In this document: one piece after another, positions 20,636 to 28,861 of the stretch
Layout of the letters: each line of letters begins with the position of its first letter
Position numbering within the stretch: the stretch's first letter is position 1
Origin: Rubrivivax sp.
GTDB lineage: Bacteria > Pseudomonadota > Gammaproteobacteria > Burkholderiales > Burkholderiaceae_C
Reading direction: 5' to 3'
Length of the DNA: 64,000 bases
Assembly (NCBI GenBank): GCA_016719535.1
Contig: JADJYX010000013.1
Span: 186,001-250,000, forward strand
The notes under the pieces: model-generated
The model's database searches: none
What the model was told of the DNA's origin: nothing
The model's input: only the letters and a program-made list of their open reading frames with translations
Translations under genes and position numbers: made by a program

Positions 20636-22094
20636 GCGGGCGCGGCAGCGCCGCCGCCACGTCGCGGAAGGCCGCCAGGGCAGCTTCCAGGTGGTCGATG
20701 ATCTCCTGCTGCAGCACGTCGGGCGGCGGCAGGTCTGCCAGGTTGTCCAGGCTGTCGTCCTTGAGCCAGAAGACGTCGAGGCTGACCTTGTCGCGAGCCA
20801 GCAGCTCGTCGTAGCCGTAGAAGCGGAAGCGCTCGCCCGGCTCGCGCAGGTGCCGGTTCTCGGGCCGGTAGCAGGCTACAAAGTCCGCCAGGTCCTCGTA
20901 GCCCAGCGGCCGCGTCTTCAGCGTGAAGTGCCTGTTCGTGCGCAGGTCGTAGAACCACACGCCCTTGGTCTGCACCGTGCCGTCCTTGGGCCGCGCGTCG
21001 AAGAACACCACGTTGGCCTTCACGCCCTGGGCGTAGAAGATGCCGGTGGGCAGCCGCAGGATGGTGTGCACGTCGCAGGTCTCCAGCCACTTGCGCCTGA
21101 TCTTCTCGCCGGCACCGCCTTCGAAGAGCACGTTGTCGGGCAGCACCACGGCTGCCTTGCCGCGCACGCCCAGCATGGCCACGATGTGCTGCAGGAAGTT
21201 CAGCTGCTTGTTCGACGTGGTCGTCCAGAAGTCGCGCCGCTCGTAGGTGAGTGACTCGCGGTCGTCCTCGCCCTCGGTGTTGGTGAAGGTCATGCTGCTC
21301 TTCTTGCCGAAGGGCGGATTGGCCAGCACGTAGTCGAAGGTTCGCGGCGGTTCGGTCAGCAGTGCATCGGCGCGCTCCACCGTAGGCTCGCCCACCAGGT
21401 CGCCCACGTTGTGCAGGAACAGGTTCATCAGGCACAGCCGTCGCGTGCCGGGCACGATCTCGTTGCCGTAGAACGTTTCCTGCCGCAGGAAGGCCGCCTG
21501 CTTCCTGTTCAGCGTCTGCCCCGGCCGCGTGAGCCAGTTGTAGGCCCCCAGGAAGAAGCCGCCGGTGCCGCAGGCCGGGTCTGCGATGGTCTTCATCGGG
21601 TCCGGCCGCATGCATTCCACCATCGCGCGTATCACGGCGCGCGGCGTGAAGTACTGGCCGGCACCGCTCTTGGTGTCTTCGGCGTTCTTCTGCAGCAGGC
21701 CTTCGTACAGGTCGCCCTTGGTGTCGGCGTCCATGCCCACCCAGCTTTCGGCGTCGATCATCTGCACCAGCCGCGCCAGCTTGGCCGGGTCCTGGATCTT
21801 GTTCTGTGCCTTGAAGAAGATGGCGCCCAGCATGCCGCCCTCTTGACCCAGGCGGTGCAGCGTGGCCAGGTATTGAGCCTCCAGCGGCTCGCCTGTCTTC
21901 GTGCGCAGTGCTGCCCAGTCGAAACCCACTGGTACCTGGGTGGCTCGGCCGTAGGGCGGCTGGGTGTATTCGTGGGCCATCTTCAGGAACAGCAGGTAGG
22001 TCAGCTGCTCCAGGTAGTCGCCATAACCCACGCCGTCGTCTTTGAGCGTGTGGCAGAAGTTCCAGACTTTCTGGATCAGGGCGGAGGTGTTCAT
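20622..22094 (-). CDS. hsdM: Type I restriction-modification system DNA methyltransferase (M subunit)
   Basis: HsdM methylates adenine at the target chosen by HsdS. The 490-residue protein has the HsdM N-terminal helical domain (LIQKVWNFCHTLKDDGVGYG, DYLEQLTYLLFLKM), the SAM-binding motif I DPACGTGGF at about 170-178 and the catalytic motif IV NPPF near 269-272. It is the last gene of the minus-strand type I island. Its final codons and stop (20622-20635) are the antisense of the permease 3' end, which suggests the island end fused to host sequence and hsdM took a new stop there. With hsdS broken, it may have no specificity subunit. Direct repeats of AGCTCCGGTG lie 36-80 bases upstream. Confidence 0.95.
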   Translation of the reverse strand: MNTSALIQKVWNFCHTLKDDGVGYGDYLEQLTYLLFLKMAHEYTQPPYGRATQVPVGFDWAALRTKTGEPLEAQYLATLHRLGQEGGMLGAIFFKAQNKIQDPAKLARLVQMIDAESWVGMDADTKGDLYEGLLQKNAEDTKSGAGQYFTPRAVIRAMVECMRPDPMKTIADPACGTGGFFLGAYNWLTRPGQTLNRKQAAFLRQETFYGNEIVPGTRRLCLMNLFLHNVGDLVGEPTVERADALLTEPPRTFDYVLANPPFGKKSSMTFTNTEGEDDRESLTYERRDFWTTTSNKQLNFLQHIVAMLGVRGKAAVVLPDNVLFEGGAGEKIRRKWLETCDVHTILRLPTGIFYAQGVKANVVFFDARPKDGTVQTKGVWFYDLRTNRHFTLKTRPLGYEDLADFVACYRPENRHLREPGERFRFYGYDELLARDKVSLDVFWLKDDSLDNLADLPPPDVLQQEIIDHLEAALAAFRDVAAALPRPLSAP

Positions 22095-22129
22095 GGGGCA
22101 GCTCGGCCAGCGCTGGTGTCAGGGTCCCG

Positions 22130-22174
22130 AGCTCCGGTGGCAAGCCCGGCCAGCTCCGGTGACAAGCTCCGGTG
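22130..22174. repeat. Three direct repeats of AGCTCCGGTG upstream of hsdM
   Basis: The decamer AGCTCCGGTG occurs at 22130-22139, 22152-22161 and 22165-22174; the first two extend to 16 bases with one mismatch (ending G/A-CAAGC). They lie 36-80 bases before the hsdM start codon, where an operator would be expected. No known regulator gene is adjacent. Confidence 0.6.
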
Positions 22175-22241
22175 CTTGGCACGCCCGAAACACCCGAGCA
22201 CGGAGAGCAGGGTCCGCCACAAGGCGCCGCCAGCTCGACCT

Positions 22242-22348
22242 CTATCTGCCACGAGCGCGCGATTCAACAAGAGAATTCCTTTTTAAATCAGTTACTTAAA
22301 ATTGCCGTCGTGCCCCGCTGTCTGCCAGGCGACGAGGGTGGCAGATAG
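22242..22348. repeat. 11-bp inverted repeat flanking an AT-rich gap
   Basis: CTATCTGCCAC (22242-22252) and GTGGCAGATAG (22338-22348) are perfect inverted repeats, extended imperfectly by CTCGAC/GTCGAG on the outside. They bracket 85 bases that include an AT-rich core (about 22265-22310), very unlike the surrounding 70% GC DNA. The right arm ends two bases before the stop of the AlbA_2/ATPase gene. It may be a transcription terminator, a small mobile-element trace or a promoter/operator for hsdM. Confidence 0.55.
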
Positions 22349-22350
22349 CC

Positions 22351-23994
22351 TCAGTCGAGGCGCAGCCAGTAGCGGCGCCACCGACCATCCCCTTCCTGCC
22401 GGACGCGGCCGGCAGACACCAGCTCGTCGATGGCCCGCTTGAGCGTGCGATAGGCCACCTCGGTGCCCACGCGCCGATTGATGTCCCCCGACGAAGAACC
22501 GGGATAACGACGCAGGTCTTCTTCGACCAGCGCCTTCAGGCGATGCGGCTCCAGGCGCCGCAGCGTGGTGCGGGCCGTCACGCCGCCGTCGCGCAACAGG
22601 CCGGGGGCGAGGAAGTAGCGCGTGCCCTGCGTCCGGCCGCTGGACTGCACGATCCCGACATCCAGCAAGCGCCCCAGCCAGGGCGGCAGGTCGTCGGCAC
22701 CCGCCAGCTCCAGCCTGGACGCGAGTTCGCGGGCCGTCAGGGCCTCTTCAGCCGCCAGCAACAGGCCGAAGGTGATGCGCTCGCGCTGCCGCAACTGGTG
22801 CCGCGCGTCCACTTCGCTCATCAGGCGCAGCACCGCGGGCTTGAGCACGCGGCGCCCCAGCGTCACTGAAAACGAATCCGCCCCCTCGCGCGGCATGGGC
22901 ACCGCGCGGCCCTGCGAAAGCTGTACCGCGAACATCAGGTCGTAGCCGGAGCCTTCGGCCTCCATCAGCTTGAGATCGTGAAACACCAGGGCCAGCCGCG
23001 GGTTGCGGCGGCGGTTGGCATGCAGCAGCGTCTGCGGCGTCACGCCGAAGGGCAGGCGGCCGGGGTTGACGATCTCCAGCCGGTCGGGGTGCAGATTCAG
23101 GAAGATGTCGCCGCGCTGGGTGTACGGCCGGTGCACCAGGGCGTTGACGAGCAACTCCCGGATCACCCGGCTGTCGTAGGCCGGAAGACGCTGGCGCTGC
23201 AGGCCGTCGGGCAGTTCATAGCTTTCGTGGAAGTCAGGCACCTCGCGCCAGACGGCGTCCACCAGTTCCACCGGCGACAGGGCGTAGTCGGCCCAGGACC
23301 ACTTGGCAATCTTCTGGCCCGCGTCGTCGTACTTGATGGCCTGGACCACCGGCGCCGAGCCCAGCCGCGCCCGGGCTGCCGCCGTGCCCACCAGCAGCAC
23401 GCCCAGGTGGGTCAGCCGCCCGGCGTCCATCAGCCCGTAGTGGCGCAGCAGCTCGCCGTTGGACTGTTCCTTCACCGACGACTTCACGCGGTCCGACTCG
23501 CGCAGCCCGCGCAGCAGCTCGCCGGCCTTGGCCTCGTCCATGCCGGACAGCGGCTCGCCCGGGCCGGTCATCGTCTCCCAGGGCACGATGGGGCGGTCGT
23601 TCAGCAGCGCCAGGATGTCGTCGCCCAGCACCGGACGGCAAACATCGCCCACCCGCATGTAGTAGCGCCCGTCGCTGGTGGACGCCACGCCCGCCGCGCG
23701 CGCCACCACCAGTTCCAGGTACTGGCCCCCGTTGTCCGCCGTTCTCAGGCTGGCCTGCGCCTGCACGTTGACCGTGCGCTCGCCGATGCGCTTGCGCAAG
23801 CTGTCCAGCAGCCCGGGCTCCACACGCTGGCCCGGTGGTGGGTTGTCGGCGTCGTCCTCGACGCCGATGAGCAGGCGCCCGCCGGCCGCGTTGGCGAAGC
23901 ACACGCAGTCGGCCGCCAGCGCCGCCCAGTCCGCCGTGCGGCCGGTGACGACGCGCAAGGACTTGCGGTCCAGGTGCTGGTCTTCGGCGTTCAT
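22351..23994 (-). CDS. AlbA_2 (Schlafen-like) domain protein with C-terminal ATPase and winged-helix domains
   Basis: The 547-residue protein has an N-terminal AlbA_2/Schlafen AlbA-type putative nucleic-acid-binding domain (about 1-130, with FANAAGGRLLIGVEDDADNP), a GHKL-type ATPase-like domain (PF13749 type; ELLVNALVHRPYTQRGDIF near 275 and IVNPGRLPFGVTP near 305) and C-terminal winged-helix-like segments (TARELASRLELAGADDLPPW; SSGDINRRVGTEVAYRTLKR). Proteins of this type are often found inside type I restriction loci, where their job is not well defined; regulation or phage sensing is a guess. The ATG at 23994 overlaps the hsdS-remnant stop (ATGA). The gene is intact, in contrast with hsdS just upstream. 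Confidence 0.85.
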   Translation of the reverse strand: MNAEDQHLDRKSLRVVTGRTADWAALAADCVCFANAAGGRLLIGVEDDADNPPPGQRVEPGLLDSLRKRIGERTVNVQAQASLRTADNGGQYLELVVARAAGVASTSDGRYYMRVGDVCRPVLGDDILALLNDRPIVPWETMTGPGEPLSGMDEAKAGELLRGLRESDRVKSSVKEQSNGELLRHYGLMDAGRLTHLGVLLVGTAAARARLGSAPVVQAIKYDDAGQKIAKWSWADYALSPVELVDAVWREVPDFHESYELPDGLQRQRLPAYDSRVIRELLVNALVHRPYTQRGDIFLNLHPDRLEIVNPGRLPFGVTPQTLLHANRRRNPRLALVFHDLKLMEAEGSGYDLMFAVQLSQGRAVPMPREGADSFSVTLGRRVLKPAVLRLMSEVDARHQLRQRERITFGLLLAAEEALTARELASRLELAGADDLPPWLGRLLDVGIVQSSGRTQGTRYFLAPGLLRDGGVTARTTLRRLEPHRLKALVEEDLRRYPGSSSGDINRRVGTEVAYRTLKRAIDELVSAGRVRQEGDGRWRRYWLRLD

Positions 23995-25270
23995 GCCGCG
24001 ATCTTGGCCTTGCGGGGGCGTCGCGCCGCGGGTTTGTCGGCGGCGGCGTTGCGCTGCGCGCGGATGCGCTCGAGCAGCACGCTCGCGGGTTCGTCGTTCG
24101 GGTCCTGCGGGACGAGCTGGCCGGAGAAGGCGGCGCGAAGGATGTTCTGGCGTTGGGCCGCAACCATTGCCAGCGCACGATCTAGCGCTTCCTCCTGCAC
24201 CGTGGCTGCATCCAGCAGCGTGTCAAGCCGCCGCACGATCTCTTGCTGTTCATCGAGCGGCGGCAGTGGCACGCTGATGCTCTTGACAATCTGCAGATTC
24301 AGGTTGGGCTGCACTCCGCCCGAAGCCTGTTGGCGCATCGACTCGTAGCTGTGCCAGAGAAAGGCCTTCAGGAACGCGCGGCACTTCTCGAAGGCGGGCT
24401 TCAGCACGATGGCCGCGATGGCCTGATTGATCGTGGCAGCAACGGCAAGCTCCGAACACTTGCCTCGGGTCTTGCCTTCGCCGTACATGGCGACCAGCAG
24501 CGTGCCGGGCGGATACAGCTTGAGCCGACACTCGGCAACCGCCGCTTCAGTCACGAACTCGCTTCCGGCGGTGACCAGCGCTGCATTGAGCGCCCCGCTG
24601 GTGACCCAAGGGATCGTGCCGCCGCCGAAATACCGGGAGTTTGAGCGTAGCGGCGTGACACCCGTGCCGACCTCGGCCAGATCGCCGATCGTTGCCGAGC
24701 TCCACGCAGACGTGGACTCGTTGCCGCGCCACTCGGCCGTGAGCGTTCCTTCGACGGCGGACTTCAGCAGGGATTGGCGATAGAGAGCCAGCTTGCGCTT
24801 GGCTCACTCCACTCGGCAGCGAGTTCCAGAGAACCCCGATCGAGTTCTGAGCGAATGCCTCCCTCGCTACAGGGGTCAGGCGATCGGCGCCCTTCCGCCG
24901 GATGCTGGCGCCTCGCTCCGGGGTCAGGAGGCCAGCATACTCGATCTGATCGCGCCGCCACTGCGCAGGTAGCGGCAGGACCCGGGGCCAGGCGGCGCCT
25001 CGCGAACCCGTGACGCCGAAGGGTACTCTGTGCTGGCACCAGGCACTGACGCAGGGGCGCCGTTGACGACAGGCGCCCGCCTTCGACGGCTTGGCGCGCC
25101 CGAGACAGGAAGTCGCCCCCGGATTGAAGTACTCGGGCTCGCGACGACGCCGCGCTCGCTGTCGATGCTGGCGATATCCATGTAATCGCCCCAGGACGCG
25201 GCCGGACCTTGATCACGCCCACCTCGCGGAGCGGCACTACCCTCGCCCTTGAGCGCTTGCGTTCGCCCAT
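23991..25270 (-). pseudogene. hsdS: Broken type I specificity subunit HsdS
   Basis: HsdS recognises DNA through two target recognition domains (TRDs) joined by conserved coiled coils. The 3' part reads cleanly from about 24803 to 23991: the central coil (KRKLALYRQSLLKSAVEG, TLTAEWR), a complete second TRD (GDLAEVGTGVTPLRSNSRYF through INQAIAAIVLKP) and the closing PLPPLDEQQEIVRRLDTLL coil. It has an in-frame TGA (24804-24806) just before the central coil and no good start. Upstream, pieces of a first TRD appear in successive frames: VPLREVGVIKV, then SWGDYMDIASIDSERGVVAS in another frame, then SRARQAVEGG back in the former. So TRD1 carries several frameshifts. A possible original ATG is at 25270. 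This is either real decay or a poorly sequenced stretch. Confidence 0.8.
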
Positions 25271-25673
25271 CCAGCGGCATGGCCCGGGCGGTCCAGCACC
25301 AGCCCGCTGCCCCACCCCGGCATCCGCCAATCCAGGCCGCACCCAGCAAGGCCACCAGCGCCGCAACCACCCTCGCCTGCGCGTCGCGCGACAGCGTGCC
25401 CACGGCCGGCCGCAGTAGAGACTCATGGGCCGTGAACAGCTTGGCCGGACGTGCACAGCTCGCGATCCGCAGCCCGCCGCTTTCGAAGTCCGCGTCGTGC
25501 AGCGCCACCGCATGTGCGTCGCCATAGGGCTTGCTGGTGATCTGGCACAGCAGCCAGTCGCCGCGCCCGGCGTCGGCCAGCAGCAAGGCCGGCCGCAGCT
25601 TCTGCGCCGACAGGTCCGAGAACGGAAACGGCAGCAGCACCACCTGGCGCCGCTGGAAGGCCGGCGTCGTCAC
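24924..25673 (-). CDS. PemK/MazF-like toxin with an abnormal C-terminal extension
   Basis: From the GTG at 25673, whose GTGA overlaps the antitoxin stop, the first 117 or so residues look like a PemK/MazF-type endoribonuclease toxin: AFQRRQVVLLPFPFSDLSAQ, LRPALLLADAGRGDWLLCQI and FTAHESLLRPAVGTLS. Family members usually end about there (110-118 residues), after the helix ending VVAALVALLG. Here no stop is met and the frame runs a further 130 codons through the hsdS 5' region, where part of it reads a fragment of HsdS TRD1. The stop codon has probably been lost by a frameshift in the same damaged stretch. The catalytic Arg after PFPFSDLS (LRPALLL) and the Ser/Thr of TSKPYGD are kept. Activity is uncertain. 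Confidence 0.7.
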   Translation of the reverse strand: MTTPAFQRRQVVLLPFPFSDLSAQKLRPALLLADAGRGDWLLCQITSKPYGDAHAVALHDADFESGGLRIASCARPAKLFTAHESLLRPAVGTLSRDAQARVVAALVALLGAAWIGGCRGGAAGWCWTARAMPLDGRTQALKGEGSAAPRGGRDQGPAASWGDYMDIASIDSERGVVASPSTSIRGRLPVSGAPSRRRRAPVVNGAPASVPGASTEYPSASRVREAPPGPGSCRYLRSGGAIRSSMLAS

Positions 25674-25903
25674 TGCGCTGCCGAAGGCGCGGCCCCGGGC
25701 TGCAGGTGGGCCCAGGCGGCCTCTTCTTCCTCGCACAGCCAGTCGGTGGCCAGGCTGGCTTCGCTGGCGCGGGCGCTGTCCAGGGCTTCGTCCACGGGCT
25801 CGGTGAAGGTCACCAGCACACGTTGCGCGGTGCTCAGGTGCACGGGTTCCAGAAAACGCAGCGCGCCGTCGGGTTGCAGAACGGCTTCAACGGTGGTGAG
25901 CAT
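25670..25903 (-). CDS. Antitoxin paired with the PemK-like toxin
   Basis: A 77-residue acidic protein (MLTTVEAVLQPDGALRFLEP start, VTFTEPVDEAL in the middle, WLCEEEEAAW near the end). The N-terminal part looks like a small AbrB/DUF2281-like beta fold that binds DNA, followed by an acidic tail that would cover the toxin. The ATG at 25903 has an AGGA seven bases upstream; an in-frame ATG at 25933 lacks one. Its stop overlaps the toxin start (GTGA), the usual coupled arrangement with the antitoxin first. It lies 47 bases downstream of hsdR. Antitoxin assignment rests mainly on size, charge and position. Confidence 0.72.
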   Translation of the reverse strand: MLTTVEAVLQPDGALRFLEPVHLSTAQRVLVTFTEPVDEALDSARASEASLATDWLCEEEEAAWAHLQPGAAPSAAQ

Positions 25904-25949
25904 GTGAACTTCCTGTCGCGGCTGGGCAGACATATTGATTATCCGGCGC

Positions 25950-28730
25950 TCAGGCCACGAGTTCCTCGTTCATCTCCAGCATCACCGCGTCGAGCTCCTC
26001 GCCGAAGAAACCCCACGCCTTCTGCAACCCGCCCCGGTTCGCAAACTCCGCGAAATCGAAGTCCTCGCGCGCCACGCTGCAACTCGCGGCGATGTGGTCC
26101 TTCATCAGCCGCAGCCACTCGGTCTGCTCGGGCGTGAAGGCGGTGGCGCGCTGCGCGTTGTGGCGGAAGATCCAGGTCTGGAAGCGGCGGTCCACGGCGT
26201 CCTGGAAGGGCCGCAGTTCCGCATCCAGCCCGATGGCGAAGCGCACCAGCTGCACCAGGTCGGTCAGCTGCCGCCGCAGGTCGGCGCCCTGCACCTGGCT
26301 GCCCTGCACACGCGCATAGGCGGCCCACAGCCGCTCGGTGGTCAGCATCAGCGGCGGCCGGGCCAGGCGCTGGTGCAGGTCTTCGATCATCTCGAAGGTC
26401 AGCGCGCGGCGCTGCCAGGGCTGGGCATAGAAGAAGGACAGCGCCTCGATCTCGTCCTTGTGCGTGGCGATGTACTCGACAAAACGCCGGATGTCACCTT
26501 GGGCCTTCTCGGCGGCCTGCTGGCTCCAGCCGCTGAAGGTGACGGTGTCCAGGTTGATGTGGTCGATGATCTGTTCGGCATCACGCCGGGCCGATTCGAT
26601 CGCGTCGCGCAGCTCGGGTTGGTCGAAGGGTGCGCAGGCCGCAGCCACGCGGGCCGCGCGAGCCTCGGCCAGTTCCTCGGGTGTCAGCGTGTCTTCGTTG
26701 CGCGTGATGCCGCGCCGGGCTGCGTTGGCCAGCGCGTCGCGCACCACCGCATCGGCATCCAGCGCGTTCAGCAGCTCGCGGCCGAACTGCTGCACCGGCA
26801 CGCCGCCGGTCAACTGGGCCAGGCGGGCCTGCGCGTCGGCGTCCAGCGTCTTGCCCAGGCGCAGCAGGCGGTTGGCCAGGGAGGTGACGGTGTCGTCGTC
26901 GCGGTGCCCCAAGGCCACGCCCAGCAGCAGGTCCTTCAGCGGCACCGTGGGCTTCTTCTCCAGCGGGCGGCTGTCGGTCTTGCAGCTCTTTTCCACGCCC
27001 ACGGCGTCGATCAGCACGAAGCGGCTCTTCGCGCCCTCGGCACTGCCGGACACGCGGCGCAGCGCGTCGGCGTCCAGGCTGCGCACGCCGCGGCCTTTCA
27101 TCTGCTCGTAGTAGCCCCGGCTGCGCACGTCGCGCATGAACAGCAGCACCTCCAGCGGCTTCACGTCGGTGCCGGTGGCGATCATGTCCACCGTGACGGC
27201 AATGCGCGGATGGAAGTCGTTGCGGAAGGCAGTGAGCACGCCTTCGGCGTCCTTCTCGCCGTAGGTGACCTTGCGGCAGAAGGCGTTGCCCTGGGCGTAG
27301 ACCTCGCGCACGGTCTGCACGATGTCGTCGGCGTGGCTGTCGGTCTTGGCGAAGATCAGTGTCTTGGGCGTCTCTTTGCGGCGCGGGAAGATCTCGGTCT
27401 CCACCGCCAGCTTCATGGCCTCGATCACCTTGCGGATCTGGCTCGGGTTGACGACCGAGCGGTCCAGGTCCTTGCCCGTGTAGACCTCGTCGTCTTCGGT
27501 CTGGCTCCAGCGCTTCTTGCGCGTCTGGCGGTCGCGATGGTCCACCCAGGACCGGGCGCGCACGACCTCGCCTTTGCTGGTGATCTCGGTGGCGATCTCG
27601 TAGACGTCGTAGCCCACATTCACACCATCGGCCACCGACTGTTCGTAGCCATACTCGGCCACGATGTTCTCGTTGAAGAAGCCGAAGGTGCGCTTGTCGG
27701 GCGTGGCGGTCAGCCCCACCAGGAAGGCGTCGAAGTAGTCCAGCACCTGCTTCCACAGGTTGTAGATGCTGCGGTGGCACTCGTCGATGACGATGACGTC
27801 GAAGGTCTCGACGGGCACGGCCGCGCTGTAGCGCACGAACTTGGCCTGCGCCTCGCGCTGCTGCACCTCGTTGAGCGACGTGTCTTCGGCCGATTCATCG
27901 ATGGGTTCGCCCGACAGCACCGCATACATGCGCTGGATGGTGCTGATGACCACCTGCGCATGCGGGTCGATGGCAGGGCTGGCCAGCCGCTGCACACCGT
28001 ACAGCTCGGTGAACTTGCGGGCATCGTCGGCCGGCTGGTAGGCCATGAATTCCTGGTGCGCCTGACGCCCCAGGTTGCGCGTGTCCACCAGGAACAGCAC
28101 GCGCCTGGCGCCGCCAAACTTCAGCAGCCGGTAGACCGCGGTGATGGCGGTGAAGGTCTTGCCGGCGCCGGTGGCCATGTGCACCAGAGAGCGCGGGCGG
28201 TTCTCGGCCAGCGATTTCTCCAGGCCCGTGACCGCACTGACCTGGCAGTCGCGCAGGCCGGCATCCGGCAATGCGGGCATCGCGCTGGCCAGGCGGCCGC
28301 GGAAGGTGTTGGGCTCCGCGCACCACTCCGCCAGCTGCTGAGGCTGGAAGAAGTGGAACAGCTCGCGCGAGCGGGGAAGGGGATCCAGCCCATCGGTAAA
28401 CCGGATGATCTGGCCCGTGGCTTCGAAGAGAAAGCGCAATGGCTGCCCACCGCTGCGCCACTTCAGCGTGGCGTTGGCATAGCGCTCGGTCTGCAACTCG
28501 TGCTCGGTGATGCGCTGGCCCTCTTCGTCACGCTTGGCCTCGATCACGCCCACGGGCACGCGGTCCACCAGCAGCACATAGTCGGCCGGTCCGGAGTCGG
28601 TCGGGTACTCGCGCACGGCCACGCCGCGAGCGACGGTCGGATTCAGCCGGCGCAGATCCTGCACCACCCAGCCAGCCGCCGCCAGGCGTTGGTCGATGAG
28701 GTTGCGGGCCTGGTATTCCGGTGTCGTCAT
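25950..28730 (-). CDS. hsdR: Type I restriction endonuclease, R subunit (EcoEI type)
   Basis: HsdR is the ATP-driven translocase and nuclease of a type I restriction complex. The 926-residue protein has an N-terminal PD-(D/E)xK nuclease domain (ADYVLLVDRVPVGVIEAKRD, about 48-67), a helicase core with Walker A MATGAGKTFTA near 185, DECHRS (DEAD-box-like) near 315, VGLTATP, and motif VI-like YEQMKGRGVRS near 540, and a C-terminal EcoEI_R_C domain that contacts HsdM. It is the first gene of the minus-strand island and looks intact. Without a working HsdS it should have no target. The ATG at 28730 fits the usual MTTPEYQARNLIDQRL opening; 131 bases separate it from the divergent cdd gene. Confidence 0.95.
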   Translation of the reverse strand: MTTPEYQARNLIDQRLAAAGWVVQDLRRLNPTVARGVAVREYPTDSGPADYVLLVDRVPVGVIEAKRDEEGQRITEHELQTERYANATLKWRSGGQPLRFLFEATGQIIRFTDGLDPLPRSRELFHFFQPQQLAEWCAEPNTFRGRLASAMPALPDAGLRDCQVSAVTGLEKSLAENRPRSLVHMATGAGKTFTAITAVYRLLKFGGARRVLFLVDTRNLGRQAHQEFMAYQPADDARKFTELYGVQRLASPAIDPHAQVVISTIQRMYAVLSGEPIDESAEDTSLNEVQQREAQAKFVRYSAAVPVETFDVIVIDECHRSIYNLWKQVLDYFDAFLVGLTATPDKRTFGFFNENIVAEYGYEQSVADGVNVGYDVYEIATEITSKGEVVRARSWVDHRDRQTRKKRWSQTEDDEVYTGKDLDRSVVNPSQIRKVIEAMKLAVETEIFPRRKETPKTLIFAKTDSHADDIVQTVREVYAQGNAFCRKVTYGEKDAEGVLTAFRNDFHPRIAVTVDMIATGTDVKPLEVLLFMRDVRSRGYYEQMKGRGVRSLDADALRRVSGSAEGAKSRFVLIDAVGVEKSCKTDSRPLEKKPTVPLKDLLLGVALGHRDDDTVTSLANRLLRLGKTLDADAQARLAQLTGGVPVQQFGRELLNALDADAVVRDALANAARRGITRNEDTLTPEELAEARAARVAAACAPFDQPELRDAIESARRDAEQIIDHINLDTVTFSGWSQQAAEKAQGDIRRFVEYIATHKDEIEALSFFYAQPWQRRALTFEMIEDLHQRLARPPLMLTTERLWAAYARVQGSQVQGADLRRQLTDLVQLVRFAIGLDAELRPFQDAVDRRFQTWIFRHNAQRATAFTPEQTEWLRLMKDHIAASCSVAREDFDFAEFANRGGLQKAWGFFGEELDAVMLEMNEELVA

Positions 28731-28861
28731 GCGGGCCGGGCGGCGTGTCGGGTTGCTGCCTGGCGATCAGGCGATCGCTGGCAGTGTACGCAGGGCGCCC
28801 CCTACCCGGCGCATCGGTGTGGCCGTGGCATGCTCGCACCTGATCGATACCGCAAGCACCC

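Noticed and set aside
24547..24807. Separate small gene opposite or within the hsdS remnant
   Set aside because: It is an out-of-frame reading of the conserved HsdS second TRD, which reads correctly in the neighbouring frame.
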